Shown here: positions 44,769 through 54,400 of the stretch, in pieces | Layout: each line of letters starts with the position of its first letter | Numbering within the stretch: position 1 is the first letter of the stretch | Assembly: GCF_008727875.1 (NCBI RefSeq) | Contig: NZ_VTWS01000012.1 | Coordinates: forward strand, 1-64,000 | Reading direction: 5' to 3' | Source: Larkinella humicola | Lineage (GTDB): Bacteria; Bacteroidota; Bacteroidia; Cytophagales; Spirosomataceae | Length of the DNA: 64,000 nt | Notes under the pieces: generated by a model | Seen by the model: only the letters and a program-made list of their open reading frames with translations | Databases searched by the model: none | Told to the model about the DNA's origin: nothing | Translations under genes and position numbers: made by a program

Positions 44769-46409
44769 ATGCAGCGTACCGACCATCTCAAAGAAGCCGA
44801 AAATCAGGAATTTGACATCTGCATCATTGGTGGAGGTGCCACCGGCGCCGGGTGTCTGCTCGATGCCCAAAGCCGGGGCCTGAAAGCCATTCTCATCGAG
44901 AAGCACGATTTTGCTTCCGAAACGTCCAGTAAATCGACCAAACTGATTCACGGCGGGGTGCGGTATCTGGAACAGGCTGTCAAACAGGCCGATCTGAACC
45001 AGTACCATATGGTGAAAAAAGCCCTGCGCGAACGCCTGACGCTCATCCGGAACGCTCCGCACCTGGCGCACCCGCTGGCCCTGCTGACGCCCTGCATGAG
45101 CTGGATGGAAGGCATCTACTATACCGCCGGACTGAAAATGTACGACACGCTCTCCGGCGACCTGAGCATCGGGAAAAGCGAGTGGCTGAACAAGGAAGAA
45201 GCCCTGAAACGCAACCCCTCGCTCACCCATAAAATCCACAGTGCGGTGTTGTATTACGACGGTCAGTTAAACGACGCGCGTTACAACATGTCGCTGGTCA
45301 AAACCGCCATGCAATACGGCGCGGTGGCCCTCAATCACGCCGAAGCCCGTACCTTTGAGAAAGATGCGGCCGGTCAACTGGTGGTTTTGTACGTCCGGGA
45401 TTCGCTGACGGGGCGGTTGTTGCGGGTGCGGGCCAAACGGTTTATCAACGCCACCGGCCCGTTTGCCGACCGCATCCGTTTGCTGGCGAACCCCGAAATG
45501 GGCATCCGGATGCGGGTCAGCAAGGGCGTGCACATCATTGTGCCGGGCGAGTTGATGCCGTCGGATGCCGCCATTCTGGTGCCTAAAACCGACGACGGAC
45601 GCGTGGTGTTCATCATTCCCTACAACGGAAAACTGATGATTGGAACGACCGAAACCGAGTCGGAACTGGGCGAATCGGAGCCGGTGGTCGAGCGGGCGGA
45701 AGTCGATTACCTGATCAGTTACGTCAACCGGTATTTTGAAAAACCGATCACTGCCGATCAGGTCATCGCCGGTTTTGCCGGATTGCGTCCGTTGTTGCAG
45801 GCCGATCCGAACGCCGACACGAAGCAACTGGTGCGCGACCACGAGGTGGAGGTCGATCCGTCCTCGGGTCTCGTTAGCATCCTGGGGGGTAAATGGACGA
45901 CGTATCGGCTGATGGCGAAAGACACCATCGACAAGTTCTACGAATTGCAGCAAATGCCCGAAGAACCCTGCGTTACGGATCACATCAAACTGGTTGGGGC
46001 TGAAGGCTACGCGGATGATTTCTGGAAAGTGCTGGTCAATAAATACGCCGTTCCGGAAGTCGTTGCCAGACACCTGAACCGGCAGTATGGCACGGAAAGT
46101 CTGGAAATTGCGCAGCTCATGCACGACCGGCCCGACTGGACCGAACGACTTTCGGATCGCTTGCCACACACCAAAGCCGAGGTGGTTTTTGTGGTGCGGG
46201 CCGAAATGGCGCAGACCCTCAAGGACGTGCTGGCCCGGCGGTTTGGGCTGGAACTCACCGACTGGGAATCCAGCGACCAGATTTCTGAAACCGTTGCCGA
46301 CCTGATGGCCGCCGAACTGGGCTGGACCGACGACGAGCGCCGGAAAGCCGTGGCCGACTACCACGCCGAGATCGACTGGTTCCGGAAATCGGCGGGGCTG
46401 ATAGTTTGA
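44769..46409 (+). CDS. glpD: FAD-dependent glycerol-3-phosphate dehydrogenase
   Basis: Oxidises sn-glycerol 3-phosphate to dihydroxyacetone phosphate at the inner membrane, feeding quinone. About 546 residues. The FAD-binding Rossmann start FDICIIGGGATGAGCLLDA is followed by the family motif SSKSTKLIHGGVRYLE, the ATGPFAD region, and a C-terminal DAO_C helical domain (from about 390) with L-G-G-K-W-T-T-Y-R. The ATG at 44769 is preferred to one 24 codons upstream that would cross the -7 element. glpK and glpF are not adjacent. It ends in a 29-base-arm hairpin shared with the convergent P-ATPase gene. Confidence 0.95.
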   Translation: MQRTDHLKEAENQEFDICIIGGGATGAGCLLDAQSRGLKAILIEKHDFASETSSKSTKLIHGGVRYLEQAVKQADLNQYHMVKKALRERLTLIRNAPHLAHPLALLTPCMSWMEGIYYTAGLKMYDTLSGDLSIGKSEWLNKEEALKRNPSLTHKIHSAVLYYDGQLNDARYNMSLVKTAMQYGAVALNHAEARTFEKDAAGQLVVLYVRDSLTGRLLRVRAKRFINATGPFADRIRLLANPEMGIRMRVSKGVHIIVPGELMPSDAAILVPKTDDGRVVFIIPYNGKLMIGTTETESELGESEPVVERAEVDYLISYVNRYFEKPITADQVIAGFAGLRPLLQADPNADTKQLVRDHEVEVDPSSGLVSILGGKWTTYRLMAKDTIDKFYELQQMPEEPCVTDHIKLVGAEGYADDFWKVLVNKYAVPEVVARHLNRQYGTESLEIAQLMHDRPDWTERLSDRLPHTKAEVVFVVRAEMAQTLKDVLARRFGLELTDWESSDQISETVADLMAAELGWTDDERRKAVADYHAEIDWFRKSAGLIV

Positions 46410-46411
46410 TC

Positions 46412-46492
46412 GGAACACGGATTGAACCGATTAAACGGATTTACACTGATTTTATCTGTTTTGATCCGTTTTATCGGTTCAATCCGTGTTCC
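46412..46492. repeat. Hairpin between convergent glpD and P-ATPase genes
   Basis: Arms 46412-46440 and 46464-46492 pair at 28 of 29 positions around a 23-base loop. The arm and loop are built of degenerate words such as GGATTGAACCGATTAAACGGATT. The last base is also the first base of the P-ATPase stop codon on the minus strand. Its place fits a bidirectional terminator. Confidence 0.9.
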
Positions 46493-49146
46493 TATTTAAT
46501 AATTCCCTTCACCAATTGCACCAGCATCACCGGTGCCAGACCGGCTGCGGCAATGAGCCAGAGTTCGGTGCTGGTCATGGGTTGAATGCTAAGTACCTGG
46601 TTTAAAAACGGCACGTAATAGGTCAGAACCAGAATCACCAGGCAGAGCAGCAAGGCATACCAGATGTACCGGTTTCGTGTAATCTCGTTGACAAAAAACG
46701 AATGGCCGGACCGCAGGTTGAAAACGTGCAGCAACTGCGCAAACGAGAGCGCGTAAAACGTCAGGTTGTTGCCTTCCTTTGCCGTCAGCCCCAATCGGGT
46801 TGTGCCGAGCCAGTAGGCTCCCAGCACCGAAACCGTCATGGCTAAGGCGTAAAAAACTACCATCCGCCAGTCGCGGCTATCCATAATGGGCGTTTTGGGG
46901 TCGCGGGGCGGCTGGTGCATCAGGCTCGAATTTTCCCGTCCCACCCCCAGAGCCAGGGCTGGGAACACGTCGGTGACGATGTTGATGAACAGAATCTGCA
47001 ACGGCAGCAGCGGATTGCCGACGTTGAGAAATCCCGCAAACGTCACCACAAAAATCTCACTCAAATTACACGACAGCAGGAAGAGCACGAACTTGCGGAT
47101 GTTTTCGAAAATGACCCGTCCCTGCGCAATGGCGGCCACAATGGACGCAAACGAGTCGTCTTTCAGCACCATGTCGGCGGTTTCGGCGGCCACCTGCGTG
47201 CCGCGCAAGCCCATCGCAATGCCGATGTCCGACTTCTTCAGCGCGGGCGCATCGTTGACGCCATCGCCGGTCATGCCAACAATGTCGCCCTGCTGCTGAT
47301 ACAGATCGATCATATCGAGCTTCTGCGCCGGGCTGACCCGCGCAAACACCCGACATGCCAGCAACTTCTCCTTGTCGGCTTCCGTCAGTTGATCGAGCGG
47401 TTTGAGGTCTTTGCCTGTCAGGACAATTTCTTCGCCAGCTTCGATCAGATGGACTTTGGACGCAATCGTGAGGGCCGTTGCGGGGTGATCGCCGGTCACC
47501 ATGATGACCTTGATCCCGGCGGCCCGGCAGGCTTTGAGTGCGGGTGTTACTTCGGTGCGGGGCGGATCGAGAAAACCGATCAGGCCGACGTACGTCAGGT
47601 GGCCGTCGGTAAAATCGTCACCGGGTTTCTCGTTGGTTTCCCGAAATGCAAACGCCAGTGTTCGCAGCCCGTCGACGGCCATTTTCTCAGAAATGTCGTA
47701 ATAGGCTTTCCGGTCTTTTTCATTGAGCGAATGACAGCGTTCGAGCACTTCCTCGGCAGCGCCTTTTACCGCCACGAAATAACCGCCTTCGTGGGCGTGG
47801 AGCGTGCCCATGATCCGGGTGTCGGAGCTGAACGCCTGTTCGGCTTTGCGCGGAAAATTCTGGATGATGCGGTCGGGGTTGTGACCGGCGGCAATCGCGA
47901 ATTTCAGCAGCGAGACTTCCACCGGATCGCCCACTTCTTTGGGTTTTCCCTTTACGATGTCATAATCCGCATTGTTGCACAAAACGCCCACGCGGATGAG
48001 TTGCTGGTAGGCGTCTGATTCCGTAACGGCCTGATCACCCTCCAAAACCTCCAGTTTTTTAGCTTCCGCATCGGCCCGGATCTCGGCGTGGAAATCCGGC
48101 AGTTCAAGCGTGTTGACCTCGATGCGGTTTTGGGTCAGCGTGCCGGTTTTGTCCGTAAAAATGACGTTGGTGCCGCCCAGCGTCTCAACGGCCGACAGCC
48201 GTTTGACGATCACTTTCTTTTCCGCCAGCCGCAGCATGCCGTAGGCCAGTGCAATGGTAGCCACCACCGACATGCCCTCCGGAATGGCCGCAATGGCCAG
48301 TGCCAGCGCGGTTTCGATCAGTCGCAGCGGTTCTTCTTTCCGGATCAAACCAACCACCAGAAACAAAGCGGCCAGGGCCACCGTCACCCAGATCAGCACT
48401 TTCGCCAGCGAATCCAGCTTCGCTTCCAGCGGTGTGGCCGAGCGTTTGGCGTCCTTCACCATCGTGGCAATTTTGCCCAGCTCCGTTTGCTGCCCGATGC
48501 CCGTCACGATGGCGCGACCGTTGCCTGCCGTCACGGGCGTTCCTTTGAACAGGCGGTTGTGCTGATCGCCCAGCGGGGATTCGTCCGGCGGTATTTCCGT
48601 GTTTTTGTCAACGGGCAGCGATTCGCCGGTGAGGGCCGATTCGTCAATTTGCAACTGGCTGATCTCGAGCAGGTTGCCATCGGCGGCCACCAGATCACCG
48701 GCTTCTACGATCAGGATATCGCCAAGCGTGACTTCTTCCGACGAAATTTCCCGGATGCGGCCGTCGCGCAACACCCGCGCGGGCGTGGTGTCCATTTTTC
48801 GTAACGCATCCATCGACTGCCGGGCGTTCCATTCCAGCAAAAAACCGGTCACGGCGTTGACGAGCAAAACCGCAATGATGGCAAAGCCTTCGACGGTTTC
48901 GCCCAGAAAAAACGAAATACCGGCTGCTGCCGCCAGAATGTAGACAATGACGCCGGTGAACTGCCGCAACAGAATGGTCACGGCGCTTTCGCGTTTGACT
49001 TCCTGCAGCGCATTCGGTCCCAATTCGTCGTAGCGGTTTTTGGCTTCTTCGGCGGTCAGCCCGACTTTGGGATCGACGTTCAAGTCCTTCAGCAACTGGT
49101 CGATGGGAAGTCGATGCGGATGTTCGGGGGTTGAAAGGGTTGGCAT
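46492..49146 (-). CDS. Calcium-type P-type ATPase
   Basis: About 884 residues in the P2 order: N-terminal cation-ATPase domain (about 10-75), two helices, actuator domain with TGES (173-176), a PEG motif in helix M4 (IAAIPEGM, near 290), phosphorylation site DKTGTLT with Asp332, hinge TGDGVNDAPALKKSDIGIAMG, and six C-terminal helices. The M4 and M6 segments (PEGM, N-I-V-T-D-V-F-P-A-L-A) are like those of SERCA/PMR1-type pumps, pointing to Ca2+ or Mn2+ export. The ATG at 49146 (MPTLSTPEHP) is preferred to one 22 codons upstream. It is a single gene. Confidence 0.92.
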   Translation of the reverse strand: MPTLSTPEHPHRLPIDQLLKDLNVDPKVGLTAEEAKNRYDELGPNALQEVKRESAVTILLRQFTGVIVYILAAAAGISFFLGETVEGFAIIAVLLVNAVTGFLLEWNARQSMDALRKMDTTPARVLRDGRIREISSEEVTLGDILIVEAGDLVAADGNLLEISQLQIDESALTGESLPVDKNTEIPPDESPLGDQHNRLFKGTPVTAGNGRAIVTGIGQQTELGKIATMVKDAKRSATPLEAKLDSLAKVLIWVTVALAALFLVVGLIRKEEPLRLIETALALAIAAIPEGMSVVATIALAYGMLRLAEKKVIVKRLSAVETLGGTNVIFTDKTGTLTQNRIEVNTLELPDFHAEIRADAEAKKLEVLEGDQAVTESDAYQQLIRVGVLCNNADYDIVKGKPKEVGDPVEVSLLKFAIAAGHNPDRIIQNFPRKAEQAFSSDTRIMGTLHAHEGGYFVAVKGAAEEVLERCHSLNEKDRKAYYDISEKMAVDGLRTLAFAFRETNEKPGDDFTDGHLTYVGLIGFLDPPRTEVTPALKACRAAGIKVIMVTGDHPATALTIASKVHLIEAGEEIVLTGKDLKPLDQLTEADKEKLLACRVFARVSPAQKLDMIDLYQQQGDIVGMTGDGVNDAPALKKSDIGIAMGLRGTQVAAETADMVLKDDSFASIVAAIAQGRVIFENIRKFVLFLLSCNLSEIFVVTFAGFLNVGNPLLPLQILFINIVTDVFPALALGVGRENSSLMHQPPRDPKTPIMDSRDWRMVVFYALAMTVSVLGAYWLGTTRLGLTAKEGNNLTFYALSFAQLLHVFNLRSGHSFFVNEITRNRYIWYALLLCLVILVLTYYVPFLNQVLSIQPMTSTELWLIAAAGLAPVMLVQLVKGIIK

Positions 49147-49289
49147 ACCGTGGATAGGGGAAATGAGGTTTAAGTAAGTACTGACTTTCTGACGAAACCG
49201 CCAAATTAACACCGCTTTGAATTGGTAGAAAGTCGTAGAATTTCCTTTAAGTTATTACACAGGGTTAATCAGAGAACATCAGGGGTTAT

Positions 49290-49345
49290 CAAAGTTTTTC
49301 TCTGCTAAACTCTGATGTCCTCCGCTCAACTCTGCGATACAACTC
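49290..49345. repeat. Degenerate word array before the GH105 gene
   Basis: The stretch contains CTCTGCTAAACTCTG, then CTCCGCTCAACTCTGCGATACAAC with one break between them, related to words at 44732-44748, 55694-55735 and 62814-62914. Only one strand orientation is well formed, so it is a half of the hairpin type rather than a full one. It ends 15 bases before the GH105 ATG. Confidence 0.6.
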
Positions 49346-49359
49346 ATTTTAAACATGCC

Positions 49360-51261
49360 ATGAAATATCTATTTCTGATCCTGTTCTCTACCTGCGCTTT
49401 CGCCCAGCAAAAACCGTATTCCCAGCGCATGGCCGATTCGTTCATGACGTGGCACAAGGATTCGATTCTGATTGGAAACCACAAAACCGCCCGCTGGGAT
49501 TATGAACAGGGACTGGTTCTCAAAGCCTTCGAACGGGTTTGGTACCGCACCGGCGACAGCAAATACTTTACTTATACGTTGAACGACATCAACCAGTTTG
49601 TGCGCGAAGACGGCAGCATTCGCACCTACAAAATGGACGAATTCAACATTGACAACGTCACCACCGGTCGGGTGCTGCTGCTGCTCGCTCAGCAGTCGCT
49701 GTCGGGGAAGGAAAAATTTCAGAAAGCGGCCTTTTTGTTACGCGATCAACTGGCGAAACAACCGCGCACGAAGGAGGGTGGTTTCTGGCATAAAAACCGC
49801 TATCCGAACCAGATGTGGCTCGACGGATTGTTCATGGCCGAGCCGTTTTACGCCGAATTCAGCCGGGTGTTCAATCAGCCGGAAAATTTCGACGACATTG
49901 CCAAACAGTTTGCCCTGATCGAAAAACACCTGGTCGATTCTAAAACCGGGTTACTCTACCACGGCTACGACGAAAGCCGCGAGCAGAAATGGGCGGATCC
50001 GAAAACCGGGCAGTCGCCCCACTTCTGGGGTCGGTCGATTGGCTGGTACGGCATGGCGCTGGTCGATGTGCTGGATTATTTCCCGACCAACCACCCCCAA
50101 CGCGCCAATCTGGTGAGCTACCTGCAACGGCTGGCAACGCCCATCGTAAACTACCAGGACCCGAAAACCGGCTGCTGGTACCAGATGACCACGCAGGGAA
50201 CCCGGAAAGGGAATTACATCGAGGCTTCGGCATCGTGCATGTTTGTGTATACGCTGGCGAAAGCCGTGCGGATGGGATACCTGGACCAGTCGTTTCTGGC
50301 TTCGGCGCAGAAAGGGTATCAGGGGATTCTGAAAAATTTCATTGAAGAAGAACCGAACGGGACCATCAACCTCAACGGCACCGTCAGCGTGGGCGGCTTG
50401 GGGGGAACACCCTACCGCGATGGCAGCTACGAGTATTACCTCAGCGAGCCGATCCGCAAAAACGACCTGAAGGGCGTCGGGCCGTTTATCATGGCGAGTC
50501 TGGAGATGGAAATTGCCCCGGAACTGGCCCTTGGTGCCGGAAAAACCGTGGCCGTCGATTACCACTTCAACCACGAATTTCGCAAGGATTTACTCGGTCA
50601 ACCCGAACAATTCCACTACACCTGGGAGGATCGGATGCACTCTGGATTCTGGCACTGGGGCAACACCTTCCGTGAACTGGGCGCCAAAACCGTTCCGGTT
50701 CGAACCGCGCCGACGGCTGAATCCCTGAAAGGCATCGGCGTGTACATCATTGTCGATCCCGATTCGCCGAAAGAAACCACCAAGCCGAACTATATCCAGG
50801 AAGCTGATATTAAGGCGATTAACGAGTGGGTGAAAGCCGGTGGGGTGCTGGTGATGATGGCGAATGACACCGCCAACTGCGAAACGAAACACTTCAACGA
50901 ACTGGCGCAGACCTTCGGCATCCGGTTTACCGACAAAAACCGCAACATGGTGAAGGGCAAAAACTGGGAGCAGGGCAAGGTGACGATTCCGGCTGGAAAC
51001 CCGGTTTTTAAGGAAACGAAAGCCGTTTACATCAAGGAACTGGCGACGCTCGATCTCAAAGCCCCGGCCAAAGCCCTCGTTTCGGTAGAGGGCGACGTCA
51101 TCATGGCGGTGGCAAAAGTGGGAAAAGGGACGGTTTTCGCCGTCGGCGACCCCTGGCTCTACAATGAATACACCGATGGGCGAATCATTCCGACGGTCTA
51201 CGAAAACTACAAAGCGAGTAAAGAGTTGGGAGCGTGGCTGCTGGGGCAGGCACGGAAGTAA
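49360..51261 (+). CDS. Exported GH105-type unsaturated glycuronyl hydrolase with C-terminal extension
   Basis: About 633 residues; the ATG at 49360 begins a signal peptide (MKYLFLILFSTCAFAQ). Residues about 20-375 form the (alpha/alpha)6 GH105/GH88 barrel, with W-L-D-G-L-F-M-A-E-P-F-Y holding the catalytic-region Asp, then W-A-D-P-K-T-G and G-R-S-I-G-W-Y-G-M-A-L. It should remove unsaturated uronic acid from rhamnogalacturonan- or ulvan-type oligomers. A second domain (about 400-630) with I-K-A-I-N-E-W-V-K-A-G-G-V-L-V-M-M resembles DUF4350-like Rossmann domains fused to such hydrolases. A hybrid sensor gene converges from downstream, suggesting local control. Confidence 0.9.
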   Translation: MKYLFLILFSTCAFAQQKPYSQRMADSFMTWHKDSILIGNHKTARWDYEQGLVLKAFERVWYRTGDSKYFTYTLNDINQFVREDGSIRTYKMDEFNIDNVTTGRVLLLLAQQSLSGKEKFQKAAFLLRDQLAKQPRTKEGGFWHKNRYPNQMWLDGLFMAEPFYAEFSRVFNQPENFDDIAKQFALIEKHLVDSKTGLLYHGYDESREQKWADPKTGQSPHFWGRSIGWYGMALVDVLDYFPTNHPQRANLVSYLQRLATPIVNYQDPKTGCWYQMTTQGTRKGNYIEASASCMFVYTLAKAVRMGYLDQSFLASAQKGYQGILKNFIEEEPNGTINLNGTVSVGGLGGTPYRDGSYEYYLSEPIRKNDLKGVGPFIMASLEMEIAPELALGAGKTVAVDYHFNHEFRKDLLGQPEQFHYTWEDRMHSGFWHWGNTFRELGAKTVPVRTAPTAESLKGIGVYIIVDPDSPKETTKPNYIQEADIKAINEWVKAGGVLVMMANDTANCETKHFNELAQTFGIRFTDKNRNMVKGKNWEQGKVTIPAGNPVFKETKAVYIKELATLDLKAPAKALVSVEGDVIMAVAKVGKGTVFAVGDPWLYNEYTDGRIIPTVYENYKASKELGAWLLGQARK

Positions 51262-51390
51262 CGATTGCTTTACGGTCTGCCGCTTCGCAAGGGCAGCTTA
51301 GACCAAAAAGGATACGGTGGGTTAGTAAAAAAATGGTGTGGATAGCACACATTATCAACAGGACAAAGGTGCTGTTTTGCTGGCTGTCAG

Positions 51391-51429
51391 GCTGTCAAAT
51401 TGGGGACAGATGCTGTCAAATTGGGGACA
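51391..51429. repeat. Two 18-base direct repeats
   Basis: The 18-base word GCTGTCAAATTGGGGACA occurs at 51391-51408 and 51412-51429 with a three-base spacer, and a partial copy GCTGTCAG precedes it. It lies between two gene 3' ends, so a promoter role is unlikely. Multiple short terminal repeats of this look flank some insertion sequences of the IS21 type; no transposase is present. A relic is possible but unproven. Confidence 0.6.
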
Positions 51430-51460
51430 TTTACCCGGAAAAGGCCGAAAAATCACGTCA

Positions 51461-54400
51461 TCAGAGGCTTTTTGTAGGGCTGGTCATGAACTCGGTGGGC
51501 GTTTGCTGATACACTTCTTTGAAAACCATGGCGAAGTGAGAAGGGGTGCTAAAACCAACCAGATCGGCCGTCTCAGACACCGTATGCCCCGCCTGGAGCA
51601 ACCCGGCCGCTTTCCGGATTCGATACTGCCGGATGAGTTCATTGGGCACCCAGGGCGTTAAGCTGACTACTTTCCGGTGAAGCGTACGACGGCTGATGGC
51701 GAGTTGATCGGCCAGCCACTCGACACTCAGTTGCGGATCATCGAGTCGCTCATCCATGAGGTCATAAATCCGTTCCAGCAAGGGGTGTGTGACCTCCCCT
51801 TCCACCGATGGAGCGGTAGCGCTTGCCAAAAACTGTTGCTGGTAGCGTTCACGAAGTCGTTGCTGGCGGTTGAACAGGTTCTGAAGCCGAAGACGCAGTT
51901 CGGCCATGCTGAAGGGCTTGGTCAGGTAATCATCCGCTCCTTCCTGTAGCCCCTGCAGCCGGCTGGGCTGGGCGGCTTTGGCGGTCAGCATCACGACGGC
52001 AATATGATCGGTATCCGCATGGCCTTTGATGAGCCGGCTCAATTCATGGCCATCCAGGCGGGGCATCATCACATCCGTCAGAACGATATCGGGCAGTTCC
52101 GCCTGGGTTACCTCCCAGCCCTGCTGCCCGTCAACCGCCTGTAAAACCTGATAGGACGCGGTCAGTTCACCCACCAGAAACTCCCTCAACTCCTGATTGT
52201 CTTCCACGATCAAAATGCGGGGAGCGATATTTTCCTCCGGTGACGGGCTCGTACCGGAAAGGTGATCAAGTGGTGTCGGTGGGTCGGCAACAGACAACGG
52301 CGCACCGGACACCCGGACCCGGGGGTGGTCGACGTTGGTGACCGGGCTGACCGGCAGCATCCAGTTGAAGCGGGTTCCTACCCCTACCTCACTCTCTACG
52401 GCAATATGGCCACCCAGTAACTGAATCAATTCGTGAACCAGCGCCAGCCCGAGACCGGTGCCCTCATGGGCGCGGGTCGTGGAGGTGTCGGCCTGATAAA
52501 ACCGGTCAAAAATGTGCGGAATGTGTTGGGGAGCCATGCCGATGCCCGAATCGACCAGTTGAAAGTGAACCCCCGTCATTTCGTCCGCTACCCAAACGGG
52601 CGCGACGGTCAGGCTTATGCTTCCACCCGTTCCGGTAAATTTGAGGGCATTGGCGAGCAGATTCGTCAGGATTTTCTCCCACTTGTCCGCGTCGAAAAGC
52701 TGCGCCTGGGCGGGAAAGTGGTCCATCGTATACGTCAAGGTGATGCCTTTTTGCTCGGCGGCCCGCTGGAAAACCGCGACGATGGGGTGGATGAAGTCGG
52801 TAACCTGGCCCTGCAGGGGCGAAACCGTCATGTAGTTCCCCTCCAGTTTGGCAATATCCAGCAATTGATTGATCAGCCGCAGGAGCTTTTCGGCATTTTG
52901 GTGGATCAGCCGGAGCATCGGACCATCGAACCGGCCTTCCTGGAGCAGTTTCTCCACCGGCGCGATGATCAACGACAGAGGGGTACGAAACTCGTGGGTG
53001 ATGTTGGAGAAAAAACGGGTTTTCAGCTCATCGATGGCCTTGAACTGCTCAGCCTGCCGACGATTCAGTTCAAGCTCCTGGCGTTGCCGGAACCGGTTGG
53101 TAGAAAACCGGATGTACCCCCAGATCGCCCCGGCAATCGCCAGCCCATACAGGCCATACGCCCACCAGCTGGCCCACCACGGCGGGTGGACAATCACTTG
53201 AATAGCGGCTTCGTGCGGGCTCCAGAATCCATTGCTGTTGGCGGCTTTTACCCGGAATGTGTACTGGCCCGGTGGCAGGCTGGTAAAATTGACCACGGTG
53301 CGGTTTCCGTTCTGAACCCAGTCGGGGTTGATTCCAACGAGTTGGTAGGCATACTGGTTTTGCCGGGGTTGCTCATAGGCCAGAGCCGCAAAAGCGATCG
53401 ACAAAAAGTTCTCGTCGTGTTGCAGATGAATAACGTTCCCCGTGATTTGCCGGGGTTTGTCCATGACCGTCAGGCCGGTAACATAAACCGGAAAGGGGCG
53501 CGTATCATCGCGAATCTGGTCGGGGTCGAACTGGACAATGCCATTCTCACTGCCGAAAATAAGTTGATTTCCGGATCGAAAGACGGCGTTTTGCTTGAAG
53601 TTGCTGCTGGGTAAACCATCCGAAACCTGGTAGCTGCGAATGGCTTTGGTACGGGGATCGATCCGGCAAAGGCCGTCGTTGGTGCTTAGCCAGAGATGCC
53701 CCGACGCATCCCCGGTGATGCCAACGATGGTGTGGCCGGGGATGCCATCCTGGTGGGTGATCGTCGAAAACAGGCCGGTCTTCGGGTCGAACCGGTTCAA
53801 ACCGCCCAGGTACGTGCCGATCCAGATTATTCCGTTCGGATCTTCGTAGATGGTTCGAACGTCGTTGCTGCTCAGGTGTCCTTTGGGACCGGCCGAATAG
53901 CGGGTTATCTGGCCCGTTTCGGGATTCAGCCGGCACAGGCCCAACCGGTGGATCAGAATCCATACCGCACCGGACTGGCTCACCAGAAGCCCATACACAA
54001 ACCGGTCGGGGATGCCACCCGGTTTTCCCGGTTGATAGCGGTAATAGGTGTAGCGATGCGTCCGGACATTGAAAGAAGCAAAACCGCCATCGCCCCCAAT
54101 CCAGACGTCGCCCTGCGGTTTCCCCGCCTTTTGCTGAACCGCAATAAACTGGGCCGGCATTTCCGACGGGTAACCCGTAAACTGTCCGGATGCCTGATCG
54201 AAGTGGTATAAACCATCATACGATCCCAGCCAGATGCCGTCCTTGCCGTCGGGTAAGAACGATCTCACCTCGTTGTAGTGGTCTCCCACAGCTCCCAGCT
54301 TTTCGGGCGGTATGGGGTCAAGCCGTTGTTGATCGGCGGAAAGTCGATATATTCCGGGTGAATTGTTGAACCAGAGCTGACCGTGCGCATCCTTAAAGAC

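Noticed and set aside
45267-46418. Open frame of 383 codons on the minus strand, opposite glpD
   Set aside because: It lies wholly within the convincing glpD gene, with no recognisable domain and a composition (His/Arg/Gly/Phe-rich) typical of an antisense shadow in high third-position G/C coding sequence.
51341-51372. Two DnaA-box-like words near TGTGGATAG and ATTATCAACA
   Set aside because: Each has at least one mismatch to the consensus, they are only two, and they lie between gene 3' ends.
52433-53614. Open frame of 393 codons on the plus strand, opposite the hybrid sensor
   Set aside because: Antisense to conserved kinase and propeller domains; no family motif and many other shadows of the same kind occur here.
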